Source: Acidimicrobiales bacterium
Lineage (GTDB): Bacteria > Actinomycetota > Acidimicrobiia > Acidimicrobiales > Iamiaceae
DNA: 64,000 nt
Reading direction: 5' to 3'
Assembly (NCBI GenBank): GCA_025463985.1
Contig: JAODBM010000184.1
Span: forward strand, 35,160-99,159
Shown piece after piece: positions 16,758 to 25,162 of the stretch (its first letter is position 1; each line of letters begins with the position of its first letter). The translations under genes were made by a program, and so were the position numbers. Under the pieces are notes generated by a model. That model saw only the letters and a program-made list of their open reading frames with translations. It had not been told where the DNA came from and ran no database searches.

Positions 16758-17933
16758 TCAGCCTCGCTCAGCGCGTCGCCCTGCCGGGAGCCCGGGTGCC
16801 GTGGCGTGCACGCCCGCTCCCGCAAGAGCTACGGCAACGTGCTGGGCCAGCTGCGGAGGCACCGAGTTTCCGATCTGTGACTGGACCGATGACCGTCTCC
16901 CGACGAACGCGTAGTCGTCCGGAAAGGTGAACAGCCGCCGCAGCTCGGCCACCCGCAGCCGACGGTTCTCCCAGTGGAAGGGACCGACGTTCGGCCCGGG
17001 CTGGGCCTGGATGGTGGGCGACGGGCGCCCGGGGTCGAGCTTGAGCAGGAACGACCAGTACCTCGATCGCCACTCGAAGATCGGGTCGGGATGCCCGCGT
17101 TCGGCCGTGTAGTGGAGGTAGTTGTCGCCCGGTGGGATCTCCGGAAGCAGGTGACCCCAACGCCCACGCACGACCTCCTCGGGCTCGGGGGGCGCGACGA
17201 GCCCGGCCAGAGCCTGTCCGGTGGTGACATGCGGCAGGGGGCCGCCTTCGGTCTGGCGCCGCTCCCACCGCCCGTGGTGGGTGGGCTCGGGCAGCTCCGG
17301 CAGGCGGTCGCGCTTGCGCGATCCCACGATGAACAGACGTGGCCTGGCCTGGGGCACGCCGTAGTCGGCTGCGTGCAGGACCCGCCACTGGCACTGATAG
17401 CCCGCGGCCTCGATCTCGAGGAGCAGGCGCTGGAAGGCGGGCTTGCTCGCCTTGTTGTTGAACGTGAGCGCGTACACGTTCTCGAGGATGAAGAAGCGCG
17501 GCTTCGCTTCAGCGAGCACGCGCGTGTACGCCTGCAGCAGGCTGGCCGCGGGGTCGATCCCGTCACGCTTCCAGTCGAGCCAGAACCCGGACTTGGAGAA
17601 GGCGACGCACGGTGGTCCGCCGACGAGAAGCTCTGGCCGGTTCCGACTGCTGAGGCCAGCCACCTTGAGGATGTCCTTCGTGGTGATGCCACCGTCCCCG
17701 CCTGTGGCCAGGGGGTAGAGGTTTGCCCGGAGCACCTCCCGCAGCTCGGGGAAGTAGGTCGGCGCGTTCTTCTCCATCGAGTCGGCCGCGTCGTCGTCCC
17801 ACTCCACGGCAGCGACCGTGCGGAACCCCGCGTGCTCGATGCCGAGATCAAGGCCGCCTGCCCCGGAGAAGAGCGAGACTGCGGCGCCGGTCACACCGTC
17901 ATTCTGGTGTGCGGGGATGGGCCGATCGCGCAT
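16758..17933 (-). CDS. DNA (cytosine-5-)-methyltransferase
   Basis: 391 residues carrying the ordered C5-methyltransferase motifs: motif I SLFSGAGGLDLGIEHAGF (20-37), motif IV GGPPCVAFSKSG with catalytic C109, motif VI ENV (151-153), motif VIII QARPRLFIVGSR (195-206), a target-recognition stretch of about 115 residues, and motif X QIGNSVPPQLAQHVA. It should transfer methyl from SAM to C5 of cytosine at the recognition site and so protect host DNA from the adjoining endonuclease. I chose the ATG at 17933 because motif I follows 19 residues later. It is divergent from the Vsr gene. The recognition sequence is unknown, but must contain a cytosine. Confidence 0.93.
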   Translation of the reverse strand: MRDRPIPAHQNDGVTGAAVSLFSGAGGLDLGIEHAGFRTVAAVEWDDDAADSMEKNAPTYFPELREVLRANLYPLATGGDGGITTKDILKVAGLSSRNRPELLVGGPPCVAFSKSGFWLDWKRDGIDPAASLLQAYTRVLAEAKPRFFILENVYALTFNNKASKPAFQRLLLEIEAAGYQCQWRVLHAADYGVPQARPRLFIVGSRKRDRLPELPEPTHHGRWERRQTEGGPLPHVTTGQALAGLVAPPEPEEVVRGRWGHLLPEIPPGDNYLHYTAERGHPDPIFEWRSRYWSFLLKLDPGRPSPTIQAQPGPNVGPFHWENRRLRVAELRRLFTFPDDYAFVGRRSSVQSQIGNSVPPQLAQHVAVALAGAGVHATAPGLPAGRRAERG

Positions 17934-18075
17934 GCCGGCGGCGAGCCGGAGTCGCGGCTGCTCGTCGGCACTGCCGGGATGCTCGGGTGACCTGCGCATG
18001 GGTCGAGTAGACCCGGGGGGTGTGACAGCAGCCGGAGGCGGTCCCGCGTCTGGACCCACCTCGGAGCACCGGACC

Positions 18076-18522
18076 GTGTCCCTCGGCGCGGGCCTGCGCG
18101 TGCCGTATCCGGCGCCGAAAGACGCGGCCGCTAGCCGGGTGGGTCGAGGCAACCGTCGGGCTGACACGAAGCCCGAGGTTCGCCTGCGCTCCGACCTCCA
18201 TCGACGCGGCCTCCGCTTCCGAACGAACCTGCTGCTCCGCATCGGCGACGTGAAGGTCCGCCCCGACGTGGTGTTCACGAAGGCGCGGGTCGCGGTGTTC
18301 GTCGACGGATGCTTCTGGCACGACTGCCCAGAGCACGGGGTCACGCCGAAGACCAACACCAGCTATTGGACGCCCAAGCTCCAGCGCAACGTCGAGCGCG
18401 ACCGACAGGCTGACCTTGCGCTGGCCACTGCGGCCTGGACCGTCGTGCGGGTGTGGGAGCACGAGGAGATCACCGCGGCCGGTGCGCGCGTGGAACACCT
18501 GGTTCGGCGCGGCCATGCGTGA
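18076..18522 (+). CDS. vsr: Very short patch repair (Vsr) DNA mismatch endonuclease
   Basis: 148-residue Vsr-family nickase. Conserved blocks are NRRADTKPEVRLRSDLHRRG, VRPDVVFTKARVAVFVDGCF (the Asp and the start of the zinc/active-site region), FWHDCPEHG, YWTPKLQRNVERDR and WTVVRVWEHE. Vsr nicks 5' of the T in T:G mismatches that arise when 5-methylcytosine deaminates, so it is the natural companion of the C5-methyltransferase encoded divergently. I prefer the GTG at 18076, with GGAG 9 nt upstream, because it gives the usual length. In-frame alternatives at 17998 (ATG) and 18022 (GTG) would add a non-conserved leader. It overlaps the next gene by 8 nt. Confidence 0.92.
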   Translation: MSLGAGLRVPYPAPKDAAASRVGRGNRRADTKPEVRLRSDLHRRGLRFRTNLLLRIGDVKVRPDVVFTKARVAVFVDGCFWHDCPEHGVTPKTNTSYWTPKLQRNVERDRQADLALATAAWTVVRVWEHEEITAAGARVEHLVRRGHA

Positions 18523-18928
18523 GCACGTCGATGCGCCACCAGAGGTCGTCGCGCGGCTGCGGTCGGTCTGCGGGCGGCTGCCCGAGACCGCCGAAGAGCG
18601 GGCCTGGGTCGGCACCCGGTGGCGCATCCGGACGCGGACCTTTGCGCACGTCGTGACCGTCGAAGCCGGATGGCCGCCGTCGTATGCCCGCGCGGCAGGT
18701 GACGACGGGCCGATCACGATGCTCATGTTCCGTTCGACCGGCGCCGAGCTGCACGCGCTGCGCAGCTCGGGCCGTCCGTTCTTCGCCCCGCCTTGGCGCC
18801 CGGACGAGGTGGGCATGGTGCTCGACGAAGCGACGGACTGGGAGGAGATCGCCGAGCTGCTCACCGAGAGCTATCGCGCCATGGCGCCGAAGAAGCTGGC
18901 CGCTTTGGTGGACCAACCGCCGGCCTGA
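18515..18928 (+). CDS. MmcQ/YjbR-family protein
   Basis: 137 residues of the MmcQ/YjbR (DUF419) fold. The pattern is VVARLRSVCGRLPETAEERAW, then TRTFAHVVTVEAGWP, a hydrophobic strand ITMLMFRS, and the C-terminal WEEIAELLTESYRAMAPKKL. These small CyaY-like proteins are widespread and have no settled function; a DNA-binding role is suggested only by annotation of relatives. The ATG lies within the end of the Vsr gene (8-nt overlap), so the two are co-translated. That link to a repair gene may be incidental. Confidence 0.85.
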   Translation: MREHVDAPPEVVARLRSVCGRLPETAEERAWVGTRWRIRTRTFAHVVTVEAGWPPSYARAAGDDGPITMLMFRSTGAELHALRSSGRPFFAPPWRPDEVGMVLDEATDWEEIAELLTESYRAMAPKKLAALVDQPPA

Positions 18929-19115
18929 CGCCACGTGAATCGACGTGTCGTCTGGGACGTCAATGGTCGTCAAGCGTGGCCTCGGGGAGCGGACGATCAC
19001 GCGCCCGAACTCCGACATTTCACCCGCTCGATGGTTGCGTGGTGCCGTGCCCGGTAGTAGACCGCGTTGGAGAGGGCAAGGCGGGAGCGATCTCGCGGGC
19101 TGAGGGGGGACAAGC

Positions 19116-20837
19116 ATGGTGATGCAACGCACGGGCCACGCGCGTGGTCGGGGCTCGATGACGCGGCTGTTGCGGAAGCCGACGACGGTCGCGGCGATGG
19201 CGCTCGGGGTGGTGATCGGGGCAACGCAGTTCCCGATCGTCCAGCCGGTCGCCAACCTCGTGATGGCGAGCCACACTCGCGCCGCACAGACACCGAATGG
19301 GGCCACGGCTGCCTCGTCGGTCCAGCAGGCGAAGTCGGGCGTCGGGCCCGCGCCCGTCCGGGTCTCGGCCAAGAGCCCCCAGGCAACGGCACCGGTGACC
19401 GCGGCGCAGATCGCCACCGCCCGGAAGCTCTCCGAGCTGCATCCCCGGCCCGGTCCGGCGGCCGCTTCGACGACACCTGCGGCCACGGACGCTTCCCTCG
19501 GCGCACCCATGCCCGTGGCGGGCCCGGCGGCTCCGACCTCGTTCCAGACGTTCCGCAACTCCGCGCCGCCGACCTCGAGCAACGCGTCGATCGTCGACGA
19601 GCCCAGCACCGACCAGTCGGGCCGGAACATCCTCCAGACCGGCAACTGGTACGCGGCGTACTCCCATACGAACGGCACCAGCTGGACAGCGCTGAACCCG
19701 TTCTCGATGTTCGGTTCAGGATTCTGCTGTGACCAGGTCGCGAAGTACGACGCGGGCCGCGACACGCAGTACTGGCTGCTCCAGTACACCGACCATTCCA
19801 CCATCGCCAACTCGCCCAGCAGCGATCTCACCTCGTGGTGCAGCTACAACTTCACCGCGACCGCCTTTGGGTTTCCTAGCGGCTACGAGGTCGACTACAA
19901 CGACCTCGCCGTCGGCACGCGGTTCCTCTACTGGACCGTCAACGTGTTCAACACCGGGGGCAGCTTCGTCGGCACCGTCATGGCCCGCATCTCGCTCGAC
20001 GACATGAAGGCCTGCATCGCGCCGAGCTTTAGCTACATCTCGCGCACCGACCTCTTCACCTTGAAGGTGGCCGATGGCAGCCACGACGTGGCCTGGGCCG
20101 GCTCGTCGACGCCGCTGGACGGCGGGCTCGGCGCGAAGATGAAGGTGCTGCGCTGGCCGGAGAACTCCACCACGGTCACCACCTACACCCCGTCCATTCC
20201 GGCGTTCACCTACATGTCCAACGGCGGCGGCAACTGCGCCAGCGCGGACGCCGTGGTGAACAACTGGTGCCAGCGCACCGACTCGCGCATCCTCGGTGCC
20301 ACACGTGGCGAGGGAAATCTGTACTTCTCGTGGAGCGCACAGCAATCGGGGACCTCTCGTCCATGGCCCTACACCCGGGTCACGAGGATCAGTGAGTCGT
20401 TCGTGAGCGTGCAAGCCAACATCGACATGTACAGCACGACGGTGGCACGTCTCTACACCTCGCTCGCCGCCGACCACCGGGGCCACATCGGCTACGTCAA
20501 CACGTTCGGCGGCGGGACCGGGACCACCCACTACTTCCCGAGCGGGACGATCGGTGTGGTCGACGATGTGAACACTGCGTGGCCGGGCGCCACCATCAAC
20601 GTCGTCACCGGCGGCGGCGGAGGCTGTCTCAACACGGCCGACAACAGCTTCCGCTGGGGCGACTACAACACCGTCCGCGCCTGGCCGACAGGTGACGGCG
20701 TCTGGGTCGCCACCACCTTCGCTCGAACCGAGAACTCGAGCGTCACGTGCGGCACGTTCGCCAGCGTCAACGTCCGCAACGTGGTCTTCGGCCGCACGCG
20801 GGACCTCGGGAACTACACGCGGTTCGGCTCGTCGTGA
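19116..20837 (+). CDS. Large secreted protein with probable beta-propeller domain
   Basis: 573 residues. GAGGGGGGA precedes the ATG. Residues ~15-50 form a signal/anchor segment (TVAAMALGVVIGATQFPIVQ after Arg/Lys), and residues ~55-145 are an Ala/Pro/Ser/Thr-rich linker. The rest is rich in Trp, Tyr, Ser and Gly, with repeated strand-turn units such as LLQYTDHSTIANSPSSDLTSW, NDLAVGTRFLYWTVNVF and LYFSWSAQQSG, plus several Cys pairs. The pattern is like sialidase/BNR-type propellers, but no catalytic motif is recognised. It is probably an exported surface or binding protein. The gene ends 14 nt before a perfect 30-bp palindrome. Confidence 0.65.
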   Translation: MVMQRTGHARGRGSMTRLLRKPTTVAAMALGVVIGATQFPIVQPVANLVMASHTRAAQTPNGATAASSVQQAKSGVGPAPVRVSAKSPQATAPVTAAQIATARKLSELHPRPGPAAASTTPAATDASLGAPMPVAGPAAPTSFQTFRNSAPPTSSNASIVDEPSTDQSGRNILQTGNWYAAYSHTNGTSWTALNPFSMFGSGFCCDQVAKYDAGRDTQYWLLQYTDHSTIANSPSSDLTSWCSYNFTATAFGFPSGYEVDYNDLAVGTRFLYWTVNVFNTGGSFVGTVMARISLDDMKACIAPSFSYISRTDLFTLKVADGSHDVAWAGSSTPLDGGLGAKMKVLRWPENSTTVTTYTPSIPAFTYMSNGGGNCASADAVVNNWCQRTDSRILGATRGEGNLYFSWSAQQSGTSRPWPYTRVTRISESFVSVQANIDMYSTTVARLYTSLAADHRGHIGYVNTFGGGTGTTHYFPSGTIGVVDDVNTAWPGATINVVTGGGGGCLNTADNSFRWGDYNTVRAWPTGDGVWVATTFARTENSSVTCGTFASVNVRNVVFGRTRDLGNYTRFGSS

Positions 20838-20851
20838 GGATCTGACCGATT

Positions 20852-20881
20852 CGCTGACCGGCGGGCGCCCGCCGGTCAGCG
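20852..20881. terminator. 30-bp perfect palindrome, bidirectional terminator
   Basis: The sequence CGCTGACCGGCGGGC and its exact reverse complement abut with no spacer. The element sits between a + strand gene and a - strand gene that converge, and it contains the stop codon of the latter. It is very GC-rich and likely to terminate transcription from both sides. Confidence 0.75.
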
Positions 20882-21286
20882 GATGCCGGTGTCGCAGCGC
20901 AGCGTGACCGGCGTGGTCTGGCCCACGGCGACAGGCACTTCCACGGTGGCACAGGTCAGGATGCCCGTGCCCTCCGGGGTGAGCTCATAGCTCCCTGGCG
21001 GGAGCGACAGTTGGAAGCGGCCGGCGCTGCTGATCGTGCCGCGACCTGCCTCGTGCCCACCGACGCGGGCCACCACGGCGCCCTTCCCAACCGGCCGGTC
21101 GGGGCACGGCGTGTCGGCGTGGGCCACCGGACACGACGGCCCGGACACGACCGAACCCGTCACCGTCGCCGTCGCCGTCGGACTTGTGGTGCCGCCCGAC
21201 GACGGCGTCGAGGACGAGCCGCACCCGGCCAGGACCGCGGCCACCAGGATGCTCATAGCCCCTGACCAGCGCGTTCCCACGGCCAC
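20876..21286 (-). CDS. Small lipoprotein with carboxypeptidase-regulatory-like domain
   Basis: 136 residues from a GTG start. The N-terminus is a lipoprotein signal (GAMSILVAAVLAGCGSSS; lipobox LAGC), then a Ser/Thr/Gly spacer. The C-terminal ~80 residues have four Cys and a small beta-sandwich pattern: KGAVVARVGGHEAGRGTISS, then FQLSLPPGSYELTPEG, then VEVPVAVGQTTPVTLRC. The FQLSLPPGSYEL block is the core of CarboxypepD_reg-like/SpaA-like domains. Probably a membrane-anchored extracellular protein; function unknown. Its stop codon lies inside the 30-bp palindrome shared with the convergent gene. Confidence 0.7.
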   Translation of the reverse strand: MAVGTRWSGAMSILVAAVLAGCGSSSTPSSGGTTSPTATATVTGSVVSGPSCPVAHADTPCPDRPVGKGAVVARVGGHEAGRGTISSAGRFQLSLPPGSYELTPEGTGILTCATVEVPVAVGQTTPVTLRCDTGIR

Positions 21287-21466
21287 TCCCCTGCAAGGCT
21301 CGGCGGGCGCGACGCACGATAGTTGCTGGAGCAGGGGCGGAGCGCGTCAGCGCATCCCCGTGCGTCGGGCGTGTGAAGTGTTTGTCAGGCACAACCGCGC
21401 CATCGAGACCGCGCAGCACCCGCCCGTAGGCTCGGCCGTCGGCGGCCGCGTCAAGAAGGAGCAGGG

Positions 21467-22525
21467 GTGGAGCATCGACAGCTGGGACGGTCGGGACTGC
21501 GGGTGTCGGTGCTCACGATGGGCACCATGACCTTCGGCGGCACCGGCACCTTCGAGGGGATCGGCAACACCGACGTGGCCGAAGCCCGCCGGCAGATCGA
21601 CCAGTGCCTCGACGCCGGCGTCAACCTCCTCGACACCGCGGACATGTACTCGTCCGGGCTGTCCGAGGAGATCATCGGCGAGGTGCTGCACGGTCGACGG
21701 GGTGACCTGCTGCTGGCGACGAAGGTGCGGTTCGCGATGGGCTCCGGTCCCAACGATGCCGGCCTCTCGCGCCACCACATCATCGAGGCCTGCGAGGCGA
21801 GCCTGCGCCGGCTGCGCACCGACCACATCGACCTCTATCAGGTCCACCAGTGGGATGGTCTCACGCCGCTCGACGAGACGCTTGAGGCCCTCGATCACCT
21901 CGTCCGGTCGGGCAAGGTCCGCTACGTCGGGGCCTCCAACTACTCCGCCTGGCACCTGATGAAGGCGCTCGGCATCTCCGCGCGCGACCACCTGGCCCGG
22001 TTCGTCAGCCAGCAGATCCACTACTCGCTCATCGCCCGGGAGGCCGAGTACGAGCTCGTCCCGCTGTCGATCGATCAGGGCGTCGGCGTCCTCGTCTGGA
22101 GCCCGCTGGCCGGCGGCCTGCTGTCCGGCAAGTACCGGCGCGGCCACGAGGCGCCGCCCGGCTCGCGCCAGCTGGGCGACTGGGGCGAGCCGCCCGTGCG
22201 CGACCAGGACCTGCTCCACGACATCGTCGAGGTCCTCATCCGCGTGGCCGAGGAGCACGAGGTGTCGGCCGCGCAGGTGACGCTGGCGTGGCTGTTGCGC
22301 AAGCCGGCGGTGACGTCGCTCGTGATCGGGGCCCGCACCAGCGACCAGCTGGCCGACAACCTGGCCGCCGCCGACCTCGTGCTGACCGACGAGCAGGTGG
22401 CGCGCATCGACGCGGTCAGCGCTCCCCCGCTGCTGTATCCGTACTGGCACCAGGCGTGGCGAGCGAGCGACCGGCTCTCGCCGGCGGACCTGACGCTGCT
22501 CGGCCCCCATATCCCGACGGGCTGA
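21467..22525 (+). CDS. Aldo/keto reductase
   Basis: 352-residue AKR. The catalytic tetrad regions are present: LDTADMYSSGLSEEIIGEVL (Asp, Tyr), LLATKVRFAMG (Lys) and IDLYQVHQWDG (His). The cofactor end has VIGARTSDQLADNLAAADL. An AGAAGGAG ribosome site precedes the GTG start. These enzymes reduce aldehydes or ketones with NADPH. The 3' end overlaps the end of the convergent MFS gene by 110 nt, an unusually long tail-to-tail overlap. It is transcribed opposite to the large unit on its right, so it is not clearly part of that pathway. Confidence 0.92.
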   Translation: MEHRQLGRSGLRVSVLTMGTMTFGGTGTFEGIGNTDVAEARRQIDQCLDAGVNLLDTADMYSSGLSEEIIGEVLHGRRGDLLLATKVRFAMGSGPNDAGLSRHHIIEACEASLRRLRTDHIDLYQVHQWDGLTPLDETLEALDHLVRSGKVRYVGASNYSAWHLMKALGISARDHLARFVSQQIHYSLIAREAEYELVPLSIDQGVGVLVWSPLAGGLLSGKYRRGHEAPPGSRQLGDWGEPPVRDQDLLHDIVEVLIRVAEEHEVSAAQVTLAWLLRKPAVTSLVIGARTSDQLADNLAAADLVLTDEQVARIDAVSAPPLLYPYWHQAWRASDRLSPADLTLLGPHIPTG

Positions 22526-23753
22526 CCGCGCCGGCCGGCTCGCCGGCCGCCGCCCGCCCCGGTGCCGACGCCCAGACGAACGGCAGGGAGGCGGTGAAAA
22601 GGCCCGTGAGCACCGCGCCGACGACGAACGGGGCCCAGTCGGCGGCCGCGAACAGGGCCCCGCTCATCGCGGCCGCCAGGGCGGTGGCCGCGGTCTGGCT
22701 CGTCGAGAACAAGCCCTGCACCCGACCCTGCTGGGCCGGCGAGGCGGCCTCGGTGAGCATGGACTGCGCCGCCGGCAGGGCCACCGCGATCGACGCGGCC
22801 TCGATCGCGCCGACCGCGAACAGCAGGGGCAGCGCCCCGAGGTACGGATACGACGCGCAGCACAGCAGCGAGACCGACAGCGACCCGACCACCAATCGGC
22901 GCCGGTCCAGATGATCGGCGAGCCAGCCGCCGGGCCGGGCCATCAGCACGAACGGCAGCGCGAACAGGGTCCAGGACAGGCCGACCTGCCAGTCGTGCGC
23001 GCCGCGGGCCTTCAGCAGCAGCGTCCAGCAGGACTCGTAGACGCCCACGCTCACCCCGTAGGCCGCGGCGGTGAGCAGCGCGCCGGTGAGCACCCGGTTC
23101 GAGCGCAGGATCGCGGTGGGCGGCGCGCCGCCCGCGTCGGCCGTGGTGGCCGCGAGCGAGGCCTCGCGGCGGGGGACGCCGACGATCACCGGCACGCACG
23201 CCGCCAGCGAAGCCAGGCCGCCGACCACGAACACCACGCGCATGGATCCGACCCCGGCGAGCACGCCGATGAGGGGCCCGACCGCCATGCCGGCGAGCAG
23301 GGCGGAGTACATCGAGCCGAACGCTCGGCCGCGGCGCTGCACGCCGACGTGGGCCGAGAGCATGGCCAGCCCCGCCACCTGGCTGGCACCGACGCCCAGG
23401 CCCTGCACGGCCCGCCAGACCACATAGGCGCCCGGGCCGGTCGGGAGCACGAAGCCGAAGCTGCCGACGGCGAAGCAGACGAGCCCGCCCAGCAGCACGG
23501 GCCGGCGCCCGATCCGGTCGGCGAGGCGCCCGGCCGGATATTGGAAGACGACGCCGGCCGCGAAGAAGGCGGCGACGATCACGCCGACGAGCTGGTCCGA
23601 GGAGCCGCGGTCGCGCAGGTACACCGGCAGCTGCGGCAGGATCACCGAGGCACCGACGGACTGCACGAACGTCATCGCGCACAGCGAGCGGACCAGGCGG
23701 TCCGACGGCTCGGCCTCGACGCCCGCTGCTCGCGCTCGTTGGCGCCGGGTCAC
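22416..23753 (-). CDS. MFS transporter
   Basis: 445 residues with about 12 hydrophobic helices. The first half has the MFS loop-2/3 signature PAGRLADRIGRRPVLLGGLV; the second half has GWLADHLDRRRLVVGSLSVS, the symmetrical repeat of that motif. The last ~40 residues are Ala/Gly/Pro-rich and overlap the convergent aldo/keto reductase gene, so the true functional C-terminus may be earlier. The GTG start lies 11 nt after the amidohydrolase stop, placing it as the last gene of a nine-gene minus-strand unit. Likely role is export of a pathway product or analogue, as in drug:H+ antiporters; inference. Confidence 0.88.
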   Translation of the reverse strand: MTRRQRARAAGVEAEPSDRLVRSLCAMTFVQSVGASVILPQLPVYLRDRGSSDQLVGVIVAAFFAAGVVFQYPAGRLADRIGRRPVLLGGLVCFAVGSFGFVLPTGPGAYVVWRAVQGLGVGASQVAGLAMLSAHVGVQRRGRAFGSMYSALLAGMAVGPLIGVLAGVGSMRVVFVVGGLASLAACVPVIVGVPRREASLAATTADAGGAPPTAILRSNRVLTGALLTAAAYGVSVGVYESCWTLLLKARGAHDWQVGLSWTLFALPFVLMARPGGWLADHLDRRRLVVGSLSVSLLCCASYPYLGALPLLFAVGAIEAASIAVALPAAQSMLTEAASPAQQGRVQGLFSTSQTAATALAAAMSGALFAAADWAPFVVGAVLTGLFTASLPFVWASAPGRAAAGEPAGAVSPSGYGGRAASGPPARAGRSLATPGASTDTAAGER

Positions 23754-23764
23754 CGTCCCATCGC

Positions 23765-25162
23765 TCAGGAGCCGGCGCCGGCGAACGACGGCCGCGGCAA
23801 CGGCATGGCCGCGGGCGTCGACGCGGTCGCCCAGATCTTTTCCGCCACCCGCTGGGCCTCGGCCACGACCACCGACGTGTCGATGCCGGTGATCCGTCGG
23901 TCCTCGACCACCAGCTCGCCGTCGATCAGCACGTGGGTCACGTCCCGACCGCTCGCGTTGTAGACGAGCGCCGAGACCGGGTCGTACAGCGGGGCCAGGT
24001 GCGGCTGGTCGACGTCGATCAACGTGAGGTCGGCCTTCTTGCCGACCTCGAGCGAGCCGACGTCGTCGGCCATCCCGAGCATGCGCGCGCTGCCCAGCGT
24101 GAACCGCCAGAGCGCCTCGTTGGCGCTGAGCAGGGTCTCGTCGGCGGTGAGCAGCTGATCGTCGCCATAGGCCATGCGGTAGCCGACGATGCCGAAGCGC
24201 ATCGCATCCCAGGGGTCCATGGTGATCCAGTCTGTCCCCCAGCCGACCGTGATGCCGGCGGCGTAGATGTCGCGGTACGGGCCGATCGCGCCGACCGCCT
24301 TTGTCACGCACGCCGGGCAGTGCGCGACGTGGGTGTCGGTGCGGGCCAGCGCGGCGACATCGGGTCCGTCGGCCCAGATGAGGTGGGCGGCGACCGTGTC
24401 CGGCCCGAGCACCCCGTTGTGCTCGAGGTGCACGGCCGAACCGCAGCCATAGGTCTCGGTGATGAAGGCGTGCTCGACGGGGCTCTGCGCGACGTGGGTG
24501 TGGATCCCGGCGCGGTGCCGGCCGGCCTCGTTCACGATCTCGGCCATCAGGGCCGGTGAGCACGTGTCCGCCGCGTGCAGCCCGAAGCGCACGGCGATGC
24601 GCCCGTCCGCGGCGCCGTGCCACGCGGCGTGCAGGCGCACGTTCTCCTCGAGCCGCTCGATGCCGTCGGAGAACCGGAACTCGCGGCGGCCTTTGCCGAT
24701 GCCGGGCAGGTCGGCGTCGAAGACCTTGTGCGCGATCTGCGCGCGGATGCCGGTGTCGCGGGCGGCGCGCGCGGTCTCGGCGGCGTGGTGGAACATGTCG
24801 TTCATGACCGTGCAGCCCGAGAGCAGCAGCTCGCTGATGCCGACCATGCTCAACGCGTAGATGGCCTCGGGATCCATCGCGGGCTCCATCGGCAGTGCGT
24901 AGCCGTAGAAGGCGTCGGGCCGGTCCTCGAGCAGGCCGCGGAACAACGACCCCGCGACGTGCGTGTGGCCGTTGACCAGGCCGGGGATCGCCACGTGGCG
25001 CGGGAAGCGCCGCACGTCGGCGTCGCGCTGGTCGATCTCGTCAGCCGGACCGAGGGCGACGATCCGGTCGCGTTCGATCGCGACCGCGCCGTTGCGGATC
25101 ACGCGGAACGCGGGATCGACGGTCACGACGTGGCCCGCTTCGATGACCAGGCGGTCAGCCAC
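23765..25162 (-). CDS. Amidohydrolase of the SsnA/Atz/TrzN (MTA/SAH deaminase-like) family
   Basis: 465 residues from a GTG that overlaps the upstream stop by 8 nt. Metal ligands are in GLVNGHTHVAGSLFRGL (H66, H68), FGLHAADT (H195) and HTHVAQSPVEH (H223), with the Asp in VGWGTDW. The position of the catalytic Glu in the HxxE motif of deaminases is Gln (H223-V-A-Q226), as in some non-deaminating or altered family members; E230 lies four residues on. The C-terminal beta-sandwich LEVGKKADLTLIDVDQPHLAP is standard. Family members deaminate or dechlorinate purines, pyrimidines and s-triazines. A substrate that is an N-heterocycle fits the neighbouring pathway. Confidence 0.88.
   Translation of the reverse strand: MADRLVIEAGHVVTVDPAFRVIRNGAVAIERDRIVALGPADEIDQRDADVRRFPRHVAIPGLVNGHTHVAGSLFRGLLEDRPDAFYGYALPMEPAMDPEAIYALSMVGISELLLSGCTVMNDMFHHAAETARAARDTGIRAQIAHKVFDADLPGIGKGRREFRFSDGIERLEENVRLHAAWHGAADGRIAVRFGLHAADTCSPALMAEIVNEAGRHRAGIHTHVAQSPVEHAFITETYGCGSAVHLEHNGVLGPDTVAAHLIWADGPDVAALARTDTHVAHCPACVTKAVGAIGPYRDIYAAGITVGWGTDWITMDPWDAMRFGIVGYRMAYGDDQLLTADETLLSANEALWRFTLGSARMLGMADDVGSLEVGKKADLTLIDVDQPHLAPLYDPVSALVYNASGRDVTHVLIDGELVVEDRRITGIDTSVVVAEAQRVAEKIWATASTPAAMPLPRPSFAGAGS

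Noticed and set aside
15930..18928. Restriction-modification region as part of a prophage or mobile island
   Set aside because: No integrase, transposase, attachment repeats or tRNA are adjacent, and base composition is similar to the surroundings.
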